Assembly (NCBI GenBank): GCA_012270065.1
Contig: JAAXJB010000047.1
Coordinates: 166,788 to 230,787 of the forward strand
Direction: 5' to 3'
Source of the DNA: Rubripirellula sp.
GTDB lineage: Bacteria; Planctomycetota; Planctomycetia; Pirellulales; Pirellulaceae
DNA: 64,000 nt
The notes beneath the pieces are model-generated. The model saw nothing but the letters and a program-made list of their open reading frames with translations. It was not told where the DNA came from and searched no databases. Shown here one piece after another: positions 8,389-17,168 of this stretch; positions within the stretch are counted from its first letter, which is position 1; each line of letters begins with the position of its first letter. Position numbers and translations under genes: made by a program.

Positions 8389-9900
8389 TCAGAGCAGGCG
8401 ATCCGGCCCGAATCGTTCCAGATACTTTTTCAGCCGCAGTTTCTTGCTTGCCGACTCACTGGTCATGTATCGCACACTTCCAAATACCGGACGTTTCGGT
8501 CCCCAAGCCCGATCGTACCTTCCCAAAACCCAGAAGATTCCGTTGTATGAGTTGGGATCGCGGCCATCGAGTGCATACTTGTTGTTCAATTCAATCATGA
8601 TCGACAGGGCCTGTTGAGGAGATTCTGTCCAGTGCAGAATTTTCTTACCCCACAGCATTCGCATGTAGTTGTGCATGACACCCGTTTCGCGCAGTTCGCG
8701 TTGAGCGGCATTCCAGAGAACGTCTGCCGTACGGGCATTCTCGAAATCCTCCAAACTGTATAGATAAGGGCGTTTGTCGTCCGAATGCTCGACGAGCGTT
8801 TTCTGAGCCCAGTCCGGCAGGGACTCGAATTTGTCATAATCGTCTGGTTGCCTGAAGCTCAGGTTGAAACCCATTTCCCGCCAAGTCAGTAATTGGTCGA
8901 GAAATGCCTCCGCTGGCTCGCTCGTATTCCAGAAACCGTGGTTCTTTCCATTGGCTGGCGAGGCGTGGGCAGGCGTCCAGTTCTCCCTTTCGAGTAGCTT
9001 CTGGATAATTTCGTGAGTTGAGATGTGACCAAAGTGCAGATGTGGGCTAAGTCCCGTTGTGACACTTTCGTCCGGGTGATTTCGATTCTCGCCATACATC
9101 GAAAGTTGATGATTCAAGAACCGTTCAAGGCGCAATTCTGCCTCCCTTGAACCTCCAGGAAGCTTGTTGCTTGCTTTGACCGAGTGGTCGATGGGAAGCG
9201 TGTCCAGTCCGTTTCCCTTCAGGAAGTGGTCCAAATCAGCAGGGGTACCTGTGTTCAGGATATTTTCAGGCAAGCGTTCCAGTTTCGGAAGTTTTATTCC
9301 GGCCAACGGGTCTTCCTTTGGCATCTCCAAAAGATTGTCGAGGATGTTTTTCTGCATCCACCGCCGATAGCTGTGGGCAACAGTGAAGGTCCGTTCGGCT
9401 TTGCGTAAAGGTATCACGCCGTTGCTGTCGACGAGTTCCAGCCGCGCCGGAAGGCGGCTCCGAGCTACTCGGATCATGGTGGGATGGAAGAAGCAGGGGA
9501 ATTCATCGGTTACGATCGTGCATGCGTTTACTGCCAGCTCGTGGAGTACCGCCGACGCAGTTCCGAATTCAGTTTCAACAAAGGGAAAGTATGTGACGCA
9601 TCGATTTTCGGAGCATCTCTGGTTGTCTTTCATTCCTTCAATGACGAAGCGGTGAAGTCGATCGCTGGCCCAGCGATAGCGCAAACGTAAAGGCTCAAAA
9701 ACAATCAGCGGTTTCCCGAATTGCCGGGCGCGGTCGACCGCATGTTGTAAAGCAAAATTGAAATGGAAGCGTCGAGAGGCCGTCATCCAATAGAGCACAT
9801 AGTCACCGTCTTCACGCACGAAGTGATCATTTGCGTGGGTGTGTCGTATCGAAGGGATTGCCATCAGTCGCTTGAATCGTGTGAGCTTGCGGGTGGACAT
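8389..9900 (-). CDS. Class II CPD photolyase (deoxyribodipyrimidine photolyase)
   Basis: A light-driven DNA repair enzyme that splits cyclobutane pyrimidine dimers using FAD. From the ATG at 9900 it has 503 residues, close to the usual size; ATGs at 9906 and 9864 are alternatives and no RBS decides between them. The N-terminal alpha/beta domain begins at DYVLYWMTASRRFHFNFALQHA, the class II version of the antenna domain. The C-terminal FAD domain holds TGLSPHLHFGHIS, FLDQLLTWREMGFN, and the strongly class II signature MHNYMRMLWGKKILHW followed by LNNKYALDGRDPNSYNGIFWVLGRYDRAWGPKRPVFGSVRYM. Several of these tryptophans would form the electron-transfer chain. It stands alone; no photoreceptor or carotenoid gene is next to it. 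Confidence 0.93.
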   Translation of the reverse strand: MSTRKLTRFKRLMAIPSIRHTHANDHFVREDGDYVLYWMTASRRFHFNFALQHAVDRARQFGKPLIVFEPLRLRYRWASDRLHRFVIEGMKDNQRCSENRCVTYFPFVETEFGTASAVLHELAVNACTIVTDEFPCFFHPTMIRVARSRLPARLELVDSNGVIPLRKAERTFTVAHSYRRWMQKNILDNLLEMPKEDPLAGIKLPKLERLPENILNTGTPADLDHFLKGNGLDTLPIDHSVKASNKLPGGSREAELRLERFLNHQLSMYGENRNHPDESVTTGLSPHLHFGHISTHEIIQKLLERENWTPAHASPANGKNHGFWNTSEPAEAFLDQLLTWREMGFNLSFRQPDDYDKFESLPDWAQKTLVEHSDDKRPYLYSLEDFENARTADVLWNAAQRELRETGVMHNYMRMLWGKKILHWTESPQQALSIMIELNNKYALDGRDPNSYNGIFWVLGRYDRAWGPKRPVFGSVRYMTSESASKKLRLKKYLERFGPDRLL

Positions 9901-10388
9901 CGCCATCGAACTTGATTTGTTCACCCAGTTCGCAGGCAATGGTGTTTGTCCGTTGGTATTTACTGGCCAGATGTATGCAACGCGATGTCTGGATGCAGCA
10001 CGGTGTCGGAAGAGTATCCGTGTCCACAACATCCACTCGTTTCCTGAAATCATTTCGCTCCGCGAAACGGATTTGCGGTGGGAAATTTACCCAAAGACAG
10101 CGGACACCGATCAGCCTGAATGCAGGCGAATCGTCAGAAGCACACTTCGTGGGCAGTATACCGGGCAGGGTAGGGTCCTTTGGCCGAGGCATATGGCTGG
10201 ATCCCCTTCAACGTGGCTGGATCCCCTTCAACAAGGAAAATGCTGATCTCTGATACTGATCAGTGATGATGCTGGTCAGTGATTGCAAACAGTGAGCTTG
10301 CTGCTGATGACCGCTGCCTTGTCACCGAAGATCCAGCGCGAAATCTACACGTGTTGAGCGCTGCTCGACTCAACATGACTTACGGGGA
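9901..10388. other. Intergenic region between photolyase and the receiver/ATPase gene
   Basis: About 490 bases with no ORF that looks coding on either strand. It holds an exact 19-base direct repeat (annotated separately at 10194-10232) and two imperfect copies of CTGRTCAGTGAT at 10257-10268 and 10272-10283. The photolyase promoter should lie at the left end. Confidence 0.45.
10194..10232. repeat. Two tandem copies of a 19-base unit
   Basis: TGGCTGGATCCCCTTCAAC occurs at 10194-10212 and again at 10214-10232, separated by a single G, so the period is 20. It is non-coding and its origin, replication slippage or a binding site, cannot be told. Confidence 0.9.
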
Positions 10389-11339
10389 TCAATCGTTGTC
10401 GTTGTCGGACTCTGCGTCATCGCTGGTCACTTTACGTTTGACCATGCGAATTTCATTACCAATTTCATTGTGACTGACTTCATCCATGAAAGCATTTATC
10501 AGTAACAAGCCACGGCCACCCGCCCGTTCGAGGTTTTCAGGATCTGTCGGGTCGCGTAAAGCAGCTGCATCAAAACCAGGGCCCTCGTCACGGATGACAA
10601 AGGTGATTTCTTCATTGGTGGCGTCCAGTTGGATTTTGACCTTTCGCTCACGGTAGGGAGAAAGCTTTTTCCGTTCTGCGATCATGTTGACGTAGGGTTC
10701 CCCATTGTCCGTCTGTCTGAGTTCCGATGAGACCTCAAGATTGCCGTGAATCATGGCATTCAAGAGTGCTTCATCCAATGCCATGGCGATCTGCATGCGT
10801 TCGCCTTCATCAAAAAGGTCGAGTTCGACCATTGGCAACTCGAGTCTGGAAATGATGTCCGGAATCTGTGATTCGTCATTACTCACTTCCAGCGTGATGT
10901 TGCTTTCCAGGGCATTCTGGGCAACCGGTGGAACAGCTTTGGCTGCGTTTGTGACCGCCATCACCTGATGCAATACCGGGATCAGCGTTTCATTGAGTTC
11001 GCGTTTGGGAACGTAACTTGCGGCGCCCGCTTTCAATGCCTGGTTTGCAATTTCCTCACTACCCTGACTGGTCGTCAGGATGACGGGCAGGGATGGCATG
11101 GTCCCTTTCAGTGAGGCAACCAGTTCAAGCCCATTCATTTCCGGCATTTGCAGGTCAGTCACAACCACAAGCGGTAAGTGCTCCTCGATGGAAGCAAGCG
11201 CCTCGACGCCATCCATGGCAGTTTGGACGATGTAACCCTCTTTCTCCAACAGGAATTGGATTTGCCGGAGTTGCGTTGGACTATCGTCAACGACGAGGAT
11301 GTGCGAGGGTTCAGGCATGAGTTTGGGATCTGTGGGCAT
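10389..11339 (-). CDS. Response-regulator receiver fused to a HATPase (anti-sigma-type) domain
   Basis: A 316-residue cytoplasmic signalling protein. Residues 12-128 are a CheY-like receiver: acidic pair DD (18-19), phospho-acceptor D62 in VVVTDLQMPEMNG, T90 and K112. Residues about 165-300 are a GHKL ATPase of the RsbW/SpoIIAB kind: N-box LDEALLNAMIHGN, G1 box RDEGPGFDAAAL, and the G2-like GGRGLLLINAFMDEV. There is no histidine-kinase dimerisation domain, so phosphorylation of the receiver probably gates a serine-kinase or anti-sigma activity, as in partner-switching systems. The tail is acidic. The ATG overlaps the stop of a small upstream ORF in the form TGATG. A TTG three bases earlier is possible. 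Confidence 0.88.
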   Translation of the reverse strand: MPTDPKLMPEPSHILVVDDSPTQLRQIQFLLEKEGYIVQTAMDGVEALASIEEHLPLVVVTDLQMPEMNGLELVASLKGTMPSLPVILTTSQGSEEIANQALKAGAASYVPKRELNETLIPVLHQVMAVTNAAKAVPPVAQNALESNITLEVSNDESQIPDIISRLELPMVELDLFDEGERMQIAMALDEALLNAMIHGNLEVSSELRQTDNGEPYVNMIAERKKLSPYRERKVKIQLDATNEEITFVIRDEGPGFDAAALRDPTDPENLERAGGRGLLLINAFMDEVSHNEIGNEIRMVKRKVTSDDAESDNDND

Positions 11340-11713
11340 CAATTGCCCAAGACTTGATGGCTTGAATTGTCGGTTTGAACGGTATGTTCAAAGCGTTGAC
11401 ATTGGAGAGAGACCTGCTTATCGGAAAATATCGGTGTTGTTGGCCCTGCGACTTCACATCCTTGTTTCCGGGATGCATTTTCGTTTCTGGGATGAATTTG
11501 CGGCAATTGCTGACCTTGGATACCCGGCTTCGCGTCGCTGACCACAACAAAAGATGGTAGGTCTGCGAGGAATTGCTCGATATCACCATTTACAAGTTTC
11601 AGGAGGATTCCCACCGGCTGACACGACATCGGGCAGTTTGTGACGATTACGATACGTTGTTGGCCCTTTTGTTCGCTGCCGACTTTGGTGTTGGTCCGGC
11701 TTCTTTTGCTCAA
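11339..11713 (-). CDS. Possible small ORF coupled to the receiver/HATPase gene
   Basis: An open frame of up to 124 codons from a TTG at 11713, ending at a TGA that overlaps the ATG of the receiver/HATPase gene by one base (TGATG), the arrangement of translational coupling. The middle part (RIVIVTNCP, then VGILLKLVNGDIEQFLADLPSFVVVSDAKPG) reads like alternating strand and helix. The C-terminal half is rich in Q, N and S and looks less like a folded protein. No domain is recognised. It could be a small regulator of the downstream protein or simply a chance frame; an overlapping plus-strand frame (11573-11827) is equally unproven. Confidence 0.3.
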   Translation of the reverse strand: MSKRSRTNTKVGSEQKGQQRIVIVTNCPMSCQPVGILLKLVNGDIEQFLADLPSFVVVSDAKPGIQGQQLPQIHPRNENASRKQGCEVAGPTTPIFSDKQVSLQCQRFEHTVQTDNSSHQVLGN

Positions 11714-11997
11714 CTCTGCACCATTCTAGCTTCTGAGCCAACTGCGTGGGTTGAAATGTGTGTTGAAATGAATTGCCCCCAAACGGTTTCGCAGGCGATT
11801 GATGCCGTACTGTCATGTTGCAAATAAGAACGACAGAATGTGTTGCAGGAGGCTTGATGACGTTTTCGGCTCATCTTGCAGTGATTTATCCGGGGCTGAG
11901 CGATCGGATGCTGAGTTGATTGGGGTGTATATTTGTTGCGAGCGGTGTTAACACCCGGAAAACTGTTGGGTCCTGAAAATCGGCTGAGATATTTGCA
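11714..11997. other. Intergenic region before the prepilin-peptidase-like gene
   Basis: No supported gene. If the small ORF at 11339-11713 is not real, the empty region extends over 11340-11997. The plus-strand frame 11573-11827 (84 codons) is the only other candidate and carries no recognisable domain. Confidence 0.4.
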
Positions 11998-13449
11998 TTG
12001 CGAAACCGCATACCCCTCACCAGTTCTCCTCTGTTCTGTGCTGCGGCAGCAAGTTTTCTGCTGGGCGCTGGCTACGTGCTGGGCGTTTCCTTTTTTCAAG
12101 TTCGAACCAACGTCTATCTGTCACCCGTGGACTTATATCTGCCTCGCACAATTGATTTCGTGATCATTGTGTGGTCGTTCTGGGTTGGTTCCTCAGTCGG
12201 CAGTTTTTTGAATGTTGTGGCGTGGCGGATGCCGCGGGGTGAATCAATCAATGGACGTTCTCATTGCCCACGTTGTCTCACCAGGTTGAATGCGACTGAC
12301 AATTTTCCAGTGTTTGGTTGGATCGCTTTGCGAGGCCGCTGTCGAACCTGTCGTTTGCCGATATCTCCCCGCTATCCGATCGTGGAAACTCTGGTTGGTC
12401 TTTCATTGACGGTCGTTGCTGTTGCCGAAGTGTATGGGTTCAGTCTGCCGAGGCAGACTCAGGGTTCAGTGGGACCTCTCTGGTTTCCCGTGCTGGATAA
12501 CGTTGGTTTGATCACGCTGGTATATCATGCGGTCGGTCTGGCGGTGTGTTGGGCGGTCGGACTGATACGCTTTGACGGCAATCGACTTCCTGCAAATCTG
12601 CAGACATTTGCCCTCGCCATCATTTCGCTTCCTGTTTTGGCGTTTCCGACTCTCATGGTTGTTACTTGGCAAATGGAAGTCAGCGACGATTGGCAGCCTC
12701 ACGGCAGGTATGTTGACGCAGTTCTGCGAGTGATCACCGCTATGGTGGCAGCAACCGCTTTGGGCAGGTATTTGGCCAAAGGTTTTTGCCCAGCCGCAGA
12801 CCCGAAACTCGATCCACTGGGAAAATCAACGACTCGCCTGATTGATCTGATTGTAATTCTTGCGGTTCCCTCGACTATTGTTGGTTGGCAGGCCCTGCCG
12901 GCAATCATTGTTTTCGCTTGTGTGTTGGCTTTTTGGAGCCGCGCAATTTTTCCAAGTCGCTGTGATGCATTAGGACGTTTTGCGATCAGCATGCCATTTG
13001 CTTTGACGTTTCAAATGGTGTTCTGGCGGCGTCTTGATTCAGTTGAATCAGCAACTTACCTGCAATATGCCGTGTGGCCGTCTGAGAACGCGTCTCCAGG
13101 GGTGATGCTTTTTTGGTTGTTGATGGTCGGGCTTGTTCCGCTCTGGTTAAAAGAGTCGTCTGATGCAGATGTAAGAATGGTTGATGATGACAAAGATCAG
13201 TCGGATAGGGCATTCGCAGCTGATGGCGGATTTGAGCAGAACTTATCCACAGGGACTTCGATTCAGGCTGAGGCATCTACAACAGATTCGGTTACAAACC
13301 TGCAAAACCACGATGGTGAAGCTCAGTTGGTTCGGTCGTCTGATGCTGACACTGCCACCGAATCCAGCAGCCATACGGGCGATCGGGAAGGGCGTGACAG
13401 TGTTGATGATGAAGGGAATGAAGAAGAGAAGTTGAATCCGGACTCTTGA
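11998..13449 (+). CDS. Prepilin-peptidase-like membrane protein with a degenerate catalytic half
   Basis: A 483-residue polytopic membrane protein. Residues about 60-130 form the cysteine-rich N-terminal domain of type IV prepilin peptidases: SFLNVVAWRMPRGESI, then CPRC and CRTC pairs with SPRYPIVETLVG. The A24 peptidase part is weak. The first aspartate motif survives as IRFDGNRLPANL, but the GxGD motif appears only as AADPKLD, without the glycine pattern. About eight hydrophobic segments are visible. The last 100 residues are an acidic, Ser/Thr/Asp-rich tail of low complexity, unusual for this family. A stop lies just upstream in frame, and the first usable start is the TTG at 11998, with no ATG until far inside, so the start is uncertain. 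No pilus genes are nearby. Confidence 0.75.
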   Translation: MRNRIPLTSSPLFCAAAASFLLGAGYVLGVSFFQVRTNVYLSPVDLYLPRTIDFVIIVWSFWVGSSVGSFLNVVAWRMPRGESINGRSHCPRCLTRLNATDNFPVFGWIALRGRCRTCRLPISPRYPIVETLVGLSLTVVAVAEVYGFSLPRQTQGSVGPLWFPVLDNVGLITLVYHAVGLAVCWAVGLIRFDGNRLPANLQTFALAIISLPVLAFPTLMVVTWQMEVSDDWQPHGRYVDAVLRVITAMVAATALGRYLAKGFCPAADPKLDPLGKSTTRLIDLIVILAVPSTIVGWQALPAIIVFACVLAFWSRAIFPSRCDALGRFAISMPFALTFQMVFWRRLDSVESATYLQYAVWPSENASPGVMLFWLLMVGLVPLWLKESSDADVRMVDDDKDQSDRAFAADGGFEQNLSTGTSIQAEASTTDSVTNLQNHDGEAQLVRSSDADTATESSSHTGDREGRDSVDDEGNEEEKLNPDS

Positions 13450-13599
13450 TTCACGTTTGGATTTCCAGATCACGGTTGCGAATGCCGCAGCATTTCGACC
13501 ATCGCTTCATGGAGATGAATCGGACCCCGTTGAAGCCAGCGGCAATGCGATGTTGTTACGCTGTTACCTGATACAGGTTTTATTCGAGCGAACAGATGC

Positions 13600-14106
13600 T
13601 CAAGCTTGTGGCCTGTTGGGATCGGTTTCCAGTGCCTCGGTTGGCCTTGGTCTTAGCTGGAAAAAGAGGGCTTTTTTCTGGTCTGGCAACGAATAATCAA
13701 AACCACAGCTCTGCAAGAATCCTTCTGATGAGCTGATGGCGAGTATTTCCATCACGTTGAGTTCCCGGGCTCGTGCGACACACGCGTTGACGAGTTGTCT
13801 TCCCACTCCGCTGCCCTGGAAGGCTGTATCGACGGCGAGACATTGGAGTTCGGCGAGCTTGGGCCCATAAATCTCGATTGCTGAGAAGCCAATGAGTTTC
13901 CCGGCATGCCCCTCTGTTTCTGCGAAGGCGACGAATCCATGACGTGTGAGTTCGATGATTTCGGCTTCCGTCCGAGCCAGCAACAGTCGTTGCATCACGT
14001 AAGGTCGCATCAGGGCATGAATGGCCGCTGCATCAACTGGTTGTGCTTGTCGCAGCTGAATATTGGCGTTTTCTGCTTCCGGTGGATCTGCGTCCAGATT
14101 GCTCAA
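13600..14106 (-). CDS. ArgA-like GNAT N-acetyltransferase
   Basis: A 168-residue single-domain GNAT protein resembling the short N-acetylglutamate synthases that start arginine biosynthesis by acetylating glutamate with acetyl-CoA. Matching features are IHALMRPYVMQRLLLARTEAEIIEL (residues 29-53), AELQCLAVDTAFQGSGVGRQLV with the CoA-binding Q-x-x-G-x-G/A loop, and FLQSCGFDYSLPDQKK near the end, which corresponds to the FFxxxGF motif. It overlaps the aroDE stop by four bases (ATGA), so the two are translationally coupled. Glutamate as substrate is an inference from the family pattern; a generic GNAT role is the alternative. Confidence 0.8.
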   Translation of the reverse strand: MSNLDADPPEAENANIQLRQAQPVDAAAIHALMRPYVMQRLLLARTEAEIIELTRHGFVAFAETEGHAGKLIGFSAIEIYGPKLAELQCLAVDTAFQGSGVGRQLVNACVARARELNVMEILAISSSEGFLQSCGFDYSLPDQKKALFFQLRPRPTEALETDPNRPQA

Positions 14107-15593
14107 TTCAATTGCACCGGGTTGGTAGCCTGTTTGATGGTCTGCCTCATCAGTTTGACGGGGGCATCCAGTCCGGTGAAAAGCTTGTACTGATAAGCAG
14201 CCTGGCGGACGAACATGTCAACACCGGTAATGATGCGGCAATTCGCTCGCTTGGCATACTTGATCAGAAGGGTGTTCTCGGGATTGTACACGGTGTCGAA
14301 CACAGCCAGATATTGGCTCATGGCCGATGCGTTGTAGGGTGAGGCATCCATGTCCGGGTGCATGCCTACCGGCGTTCCATTGACCAGCAAGTTGATTTTT
14401 GCCTCATGACGTTGATCCCACTCAATGGTCCGGCAACCAATTTCAGCAGCAAGAATCTGGGACCGTTCATGTGTTCGTGAACTGATGATAACATCACAGT
14501 GCCGTTGTTTCAGACCCCATGCAATTGCCCGCGATACGCCACCGGCACCGAGTATCAGTGCGGTGAGTCCCTGCATAGGCCGTTCCTGGTTCTTGTCAAT
14601 CTGGAAGGTTTCTTCGATGCAGTCCATCGCTGCACGGTAATCGGTGTTGTAGCCGAGGCAGTCATCGTTCTGAAACACCATTGTGTTGACCGCGCCAATT
14701 CCGGTTGCACTGGATTCTGCTTGTGAGCAGAACTCAATTGCATCTTCTTTGTGTGGGATGGTAACACTCAAACCACTGATGTTCAGGGCAGCACAGTTCT
14801 CAACCAGATTCGACAAGTCGTTTTTTGGAACACGGAACGGGAAGTAACGCGCATTGAGATTCTCTGAGGCAAATGCATGATTGTGAATCAGTGGGCTGTA
14901 GCTGTGTGCAACCGGATCGGCAACGACTCCAAAGAACTCGGTGTCTTCGTCGATTGATTCATACTTGTATAGGTCTCGCATCTCTTTCCAGTCGAGTTGT
15001 CCGGGAGCCATTTTTCTGCCGCCGGAAAATGTGGCATAGGTGAATGGCGAGCCGAGACGGTTAGCGAGTAAACGCGTGATTACACCAATTTCCCCCATGC
15101 AAATTCCGATTGTTGGTACCTTCGCGTTTCGAACAAGTTCGATCATGCGAAGGTTATCCGCGAAGGAATTTGCCATGGTTGCTATTTTTACGATGTCTGC
15201 ATCTTCATCTGCCATGGCTGCGTGAAGATCTTCGAGGTTCTGGGGAGTTTCCGACATGTCGTGGAAACTGATGATCCGCTTGGTGTTGCCATAGCGCGGG
15301 ATCTGTGATGCGATGTCGGCCTCGATATCGACATATTCAACTCCAGCAGCAATTGCACTGCGAAGAAGCATTAGACGTTCCTGCTCGGTTTTCATCCATC
15401 TTCCGCCGTCATCGCGGCGGCGAGCGGTCAGGACGACGGGGCATGGTCGGTTGTCAATCAATCTCGATAGACTGACGGCGCGACCGATGTAATCCAGTCG
15501 CAATTCAACCAGTTCCGCTCCCTGCTCGGCGAGGAACTGGTGTTCGGCGATCATCCGTTTATGGCGGGCTCTACCGAGTGTTACGCAAATCAT
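14103..15593 (-). CDS. aroDE: Fused 3-dehydroquinate dehydratase (type I) and shikimate dehydrogenase
   Basis: A 496-residue bifunctional enzyme for steps three and four of the shikimate pathway, the domain order seen in plants, planctomycetes and chlamydiae. Residues 1-210 are type I AroD: catalytic H111 in ISFHDMSETP, the Schiff-base lysine K136 in DIVKIATMANS, and the lid glutamine in SGGRKMAPGQL. Residues 219-496 are AroE: GVVADPVAHSYSPLIHN binds shikimate, VTIPHKE carries the catalytic lysine (K282), NTDYRAAMD the aspartate, and GAGGVSRAI the NADP-binding loop. The start is the ATG at 15593. It is followed by the ArgA-like gene with an ATGA overlap. All key residues are present, so both halves should be active. 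Confidence 0.95.
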   Translation of the reverse strand: MICVTLGRARHKRMIAEHQFLAEQGAELVELRLDYIGRAVSLSRLIDNRPCPVVLTARRRDDGGRWMKTEQERLMLLRSAIAAGVEYVDIEADIASQIPRYGNTKRIISFHDMSETPQNLEDLHAAMADEDADIVKIATMANSFADNLRMIELVRNAKVPTIGICMGEIGVITRLLANRLGSPFTYATFSGGRKMAPGQLDWKEMRDLYKYESIDEDTEFFGVVADPVAHSYSPLIHNHAFASENLNARYFPFRVPKNDLSNLVENCAALNISGLSVTIPHKEDAIEFCSQAESSATGIGAVNTMVFQNDDCLGYNTDYRAAMDCIEETFQIDKNQERPMQGLTALILGAGGVSRAIAWGLKQRHCDVIISSRTHERSQILAAEIGCRTIEWDQRHEAKINLLVNGTPVGMHPDMDASPYNASAMSQYLAVFDTVYNPENTLLIKYAKRANCRIITGVDMFVRQAAYQYKLFTGLDAPVKLMRQTIKQATNPVQLN

Positions 15594-15669
15594 GGACAGT
15601 GAAAGCTGTAGAGAAGGATAATGAATGAAACAGAGGCGAGGTTAACGCGGATTATCACCTGGTTGCCGG

Positions 15670-15696
15670 TGGACTCCCAAGCCAAAAGCCTATAAT
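15670..15696 (+). promoter_or_regulatory. Candidate sigma-70 type promoter for the 15830 gene
   Basis: A perfect TATAAT at 15691-15696 lies 134 bases before the start of the plus-strand PQQ gene. TGGACT at 15670-15675 could act as the -35 box with a short 15-base spacer; TTGCCG at 15663 is further off. It sits in the divergent gap with aroDE. Confidence 0.4.
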
Positions 15697-15829
15697 AGAC
15701 TGGCACGATTGAGCGAGCGGGGGTGCTAAGGTAGATAATCGGATTTCGAGACCCCTGATTTCCACGACACTTTGGTGATCTTCCGTTTTTCAGATAATTG
15801 CATCGGCAGCATCTCTACACGAGTTCGGT

Positions 15830-17092
15830 ATGTTCGTTACAACCCGCAGAAATAGGAATTCGACTTGCCCCCGGTACTACGCCGCTGGGCTCCTGTCGCT
15901 TGGGCTGGTAATCCCACTTGTGGTAGCGGCCTTTGAAAAATCTGCCGTTGCGGACGAAGCCATCGACAAATCCGCAGCGTTCAATTGGCCAACCGCCCGT
16001 GGAGATGCCCAATCGACAGGCCATGCTGAGCAGACGTTGCCAGACGATTTGCAGGTGCTCTGGGAATATAAAGCTGACGAGGCAATTGAGACGACTCCTG
16101 TCGTCGCGGGAGGTCGGGTTTTCGTGTCCGACGTCATGGGGAAAATCTACGCTGTCGATCGTGAGACTGGCAAAGAAATCTGGAAAGTCGATTTCGATAC
16201 CGGATTCCTGGCTTCTCCAGCAGTCCAGTCAGATCATGTGGTGATTGGAGACATTGACGGAAACGTCTACAACCTCGACGCGGCTACCGGAAAGGAACTC
16301 TGGCGAAAAGTGACAGATGGCGAGATTGTTGGGTCAGCGGCGTTTCATGGTGGAAATGTATTGACCACCAGTCAGTCCGGGAAACTGCATTGTTTTCGCG
16401 TCAAGGATGGGTCCGAGGTCTGGACCTATGAGGCCAACGATCAGATCCGGTGCAGTCCAACCGTGGCAGGTGACCGTACGTTTCTTGGGGGGTGCGATGG
16501 GCAATTGCACGTGATCGATTTGAAGACAGGCACGTCAGTCGGAAAGTCGTTTGAACTCGGAGGACCAACAGGTTCCACTCCTTGCGTGGTCGGCAATCGG
16601 GCATTCCTTCCCATCATGGATGGGTCTGTGTATGCGTTTGACTGGAAAGCCCATAAAGAACTTTGGCAGCACATGGACGAAGAGCGTCCTCAGGAATACC
16701 GCAACAGTGCAGCCGTGACAGGGAAACTGATGGTGTTGAGTAGCCAATTCAAGCAGGTGGATGCTCTTTCTGTTGAAACAGGGGAATTGAAGTGGCGTCA
16801 CACTCTTCGCCGACGTGCTGATGCGTCACCGGTGATCGCGGGAAAAGATGTCTGGATCGCGGCTACCGATGGAAGATTGATCCGCCTCGCTCTGGATGAT
16901 GGCACTGATGAAAAGTGGAGCTATGAAATTCGCGGCTCTTTTCTTGCTGGGCCTGCCATTGCGGGACAGCAGTTGTTCATTGCGGATGACGACGGAATTG
17001 TGCGTTGTTTTGGGATAAAAAACAGCAAGAATGAAAGTGGTGCCGATGTGACGCCACCTGCGAGTTCCAAAGTTTCCTTCCGGGGACCGTAG
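15830..17092 (+). CDS. Secreted PQQ-like beta-propeller protein
   Basis: A 420-residue exported protein with an N-terminal signal segment (about residues 16-41, ending near AVADEA) and about seven to eight PQQ-type blades. Blade motifs recur as AVDRETGKEIWK, NLDAATGKELWR, RVKDGSEVWT and SVETGELKWR, with the planctomycete-style opening FNWPTARGDAQSTG. It has no visible catalytic site or heme motif and is probably a periplasmic scaffold or binding protein. BamB also has this fold, but BamB is usually a lipoprotein and no lipobox is seen here. The radical SAM gene follows after 76 bases on the same strand, possibly in one transcript. It resembles the protein at 2155-3483 only at the level of the fold. 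Confidence 0.85.
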   Translation: MFVTTRRNRNSTCPRYYAAGLLSLGLVIPLVVAAFEKSAVADEAIDKSAAFNWPTARGDAQSTGHAEQTLPDDLQVLWEYKADEAIETTPVVAGGRVFVSDVMGKIYAVDRETGKEIWKVDFDTGFLASPAVQSDHVVIGDIDGNVYNLDAATGKELWRKVTDGEIVGSAAFHGGNVLTTSQSGKLHCFRVKDGSEVWTYEANDQIRCSPTVAGDRTFLGGCDGQLHVIDLKTGTSVGKSFELGGPTGSTPCVVGNRAFLPIMDGSVYAFDWKAHKELWQHMDEERPQEYRNSAAVTGKLMVLSSQFKQVDALSVETGELKWRHTLRRRADASPVIAGKDVWIAATDGRLIRLALDDGTDEKWSYEIRGSFLAGPAIAGQQLFIADDDGIVRCFGIKNSKNESGADVTPPASSKVSFRGP

Positions 17093-17168
17093 AGAATCGT
17101 CGGGATACATTTACACTTGATACAACTCTGAACAGTTCGTTTACTTTCTAACCATTCGGCTTTCCTAC

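Noticed and set aside
11573..11827. Plus-strand frame of 84 codons starting MLDITIYKF
   Set aside because: Overlaps the minus-strand small ORF, has no domain and no clear RBS; equally likely to be chance.
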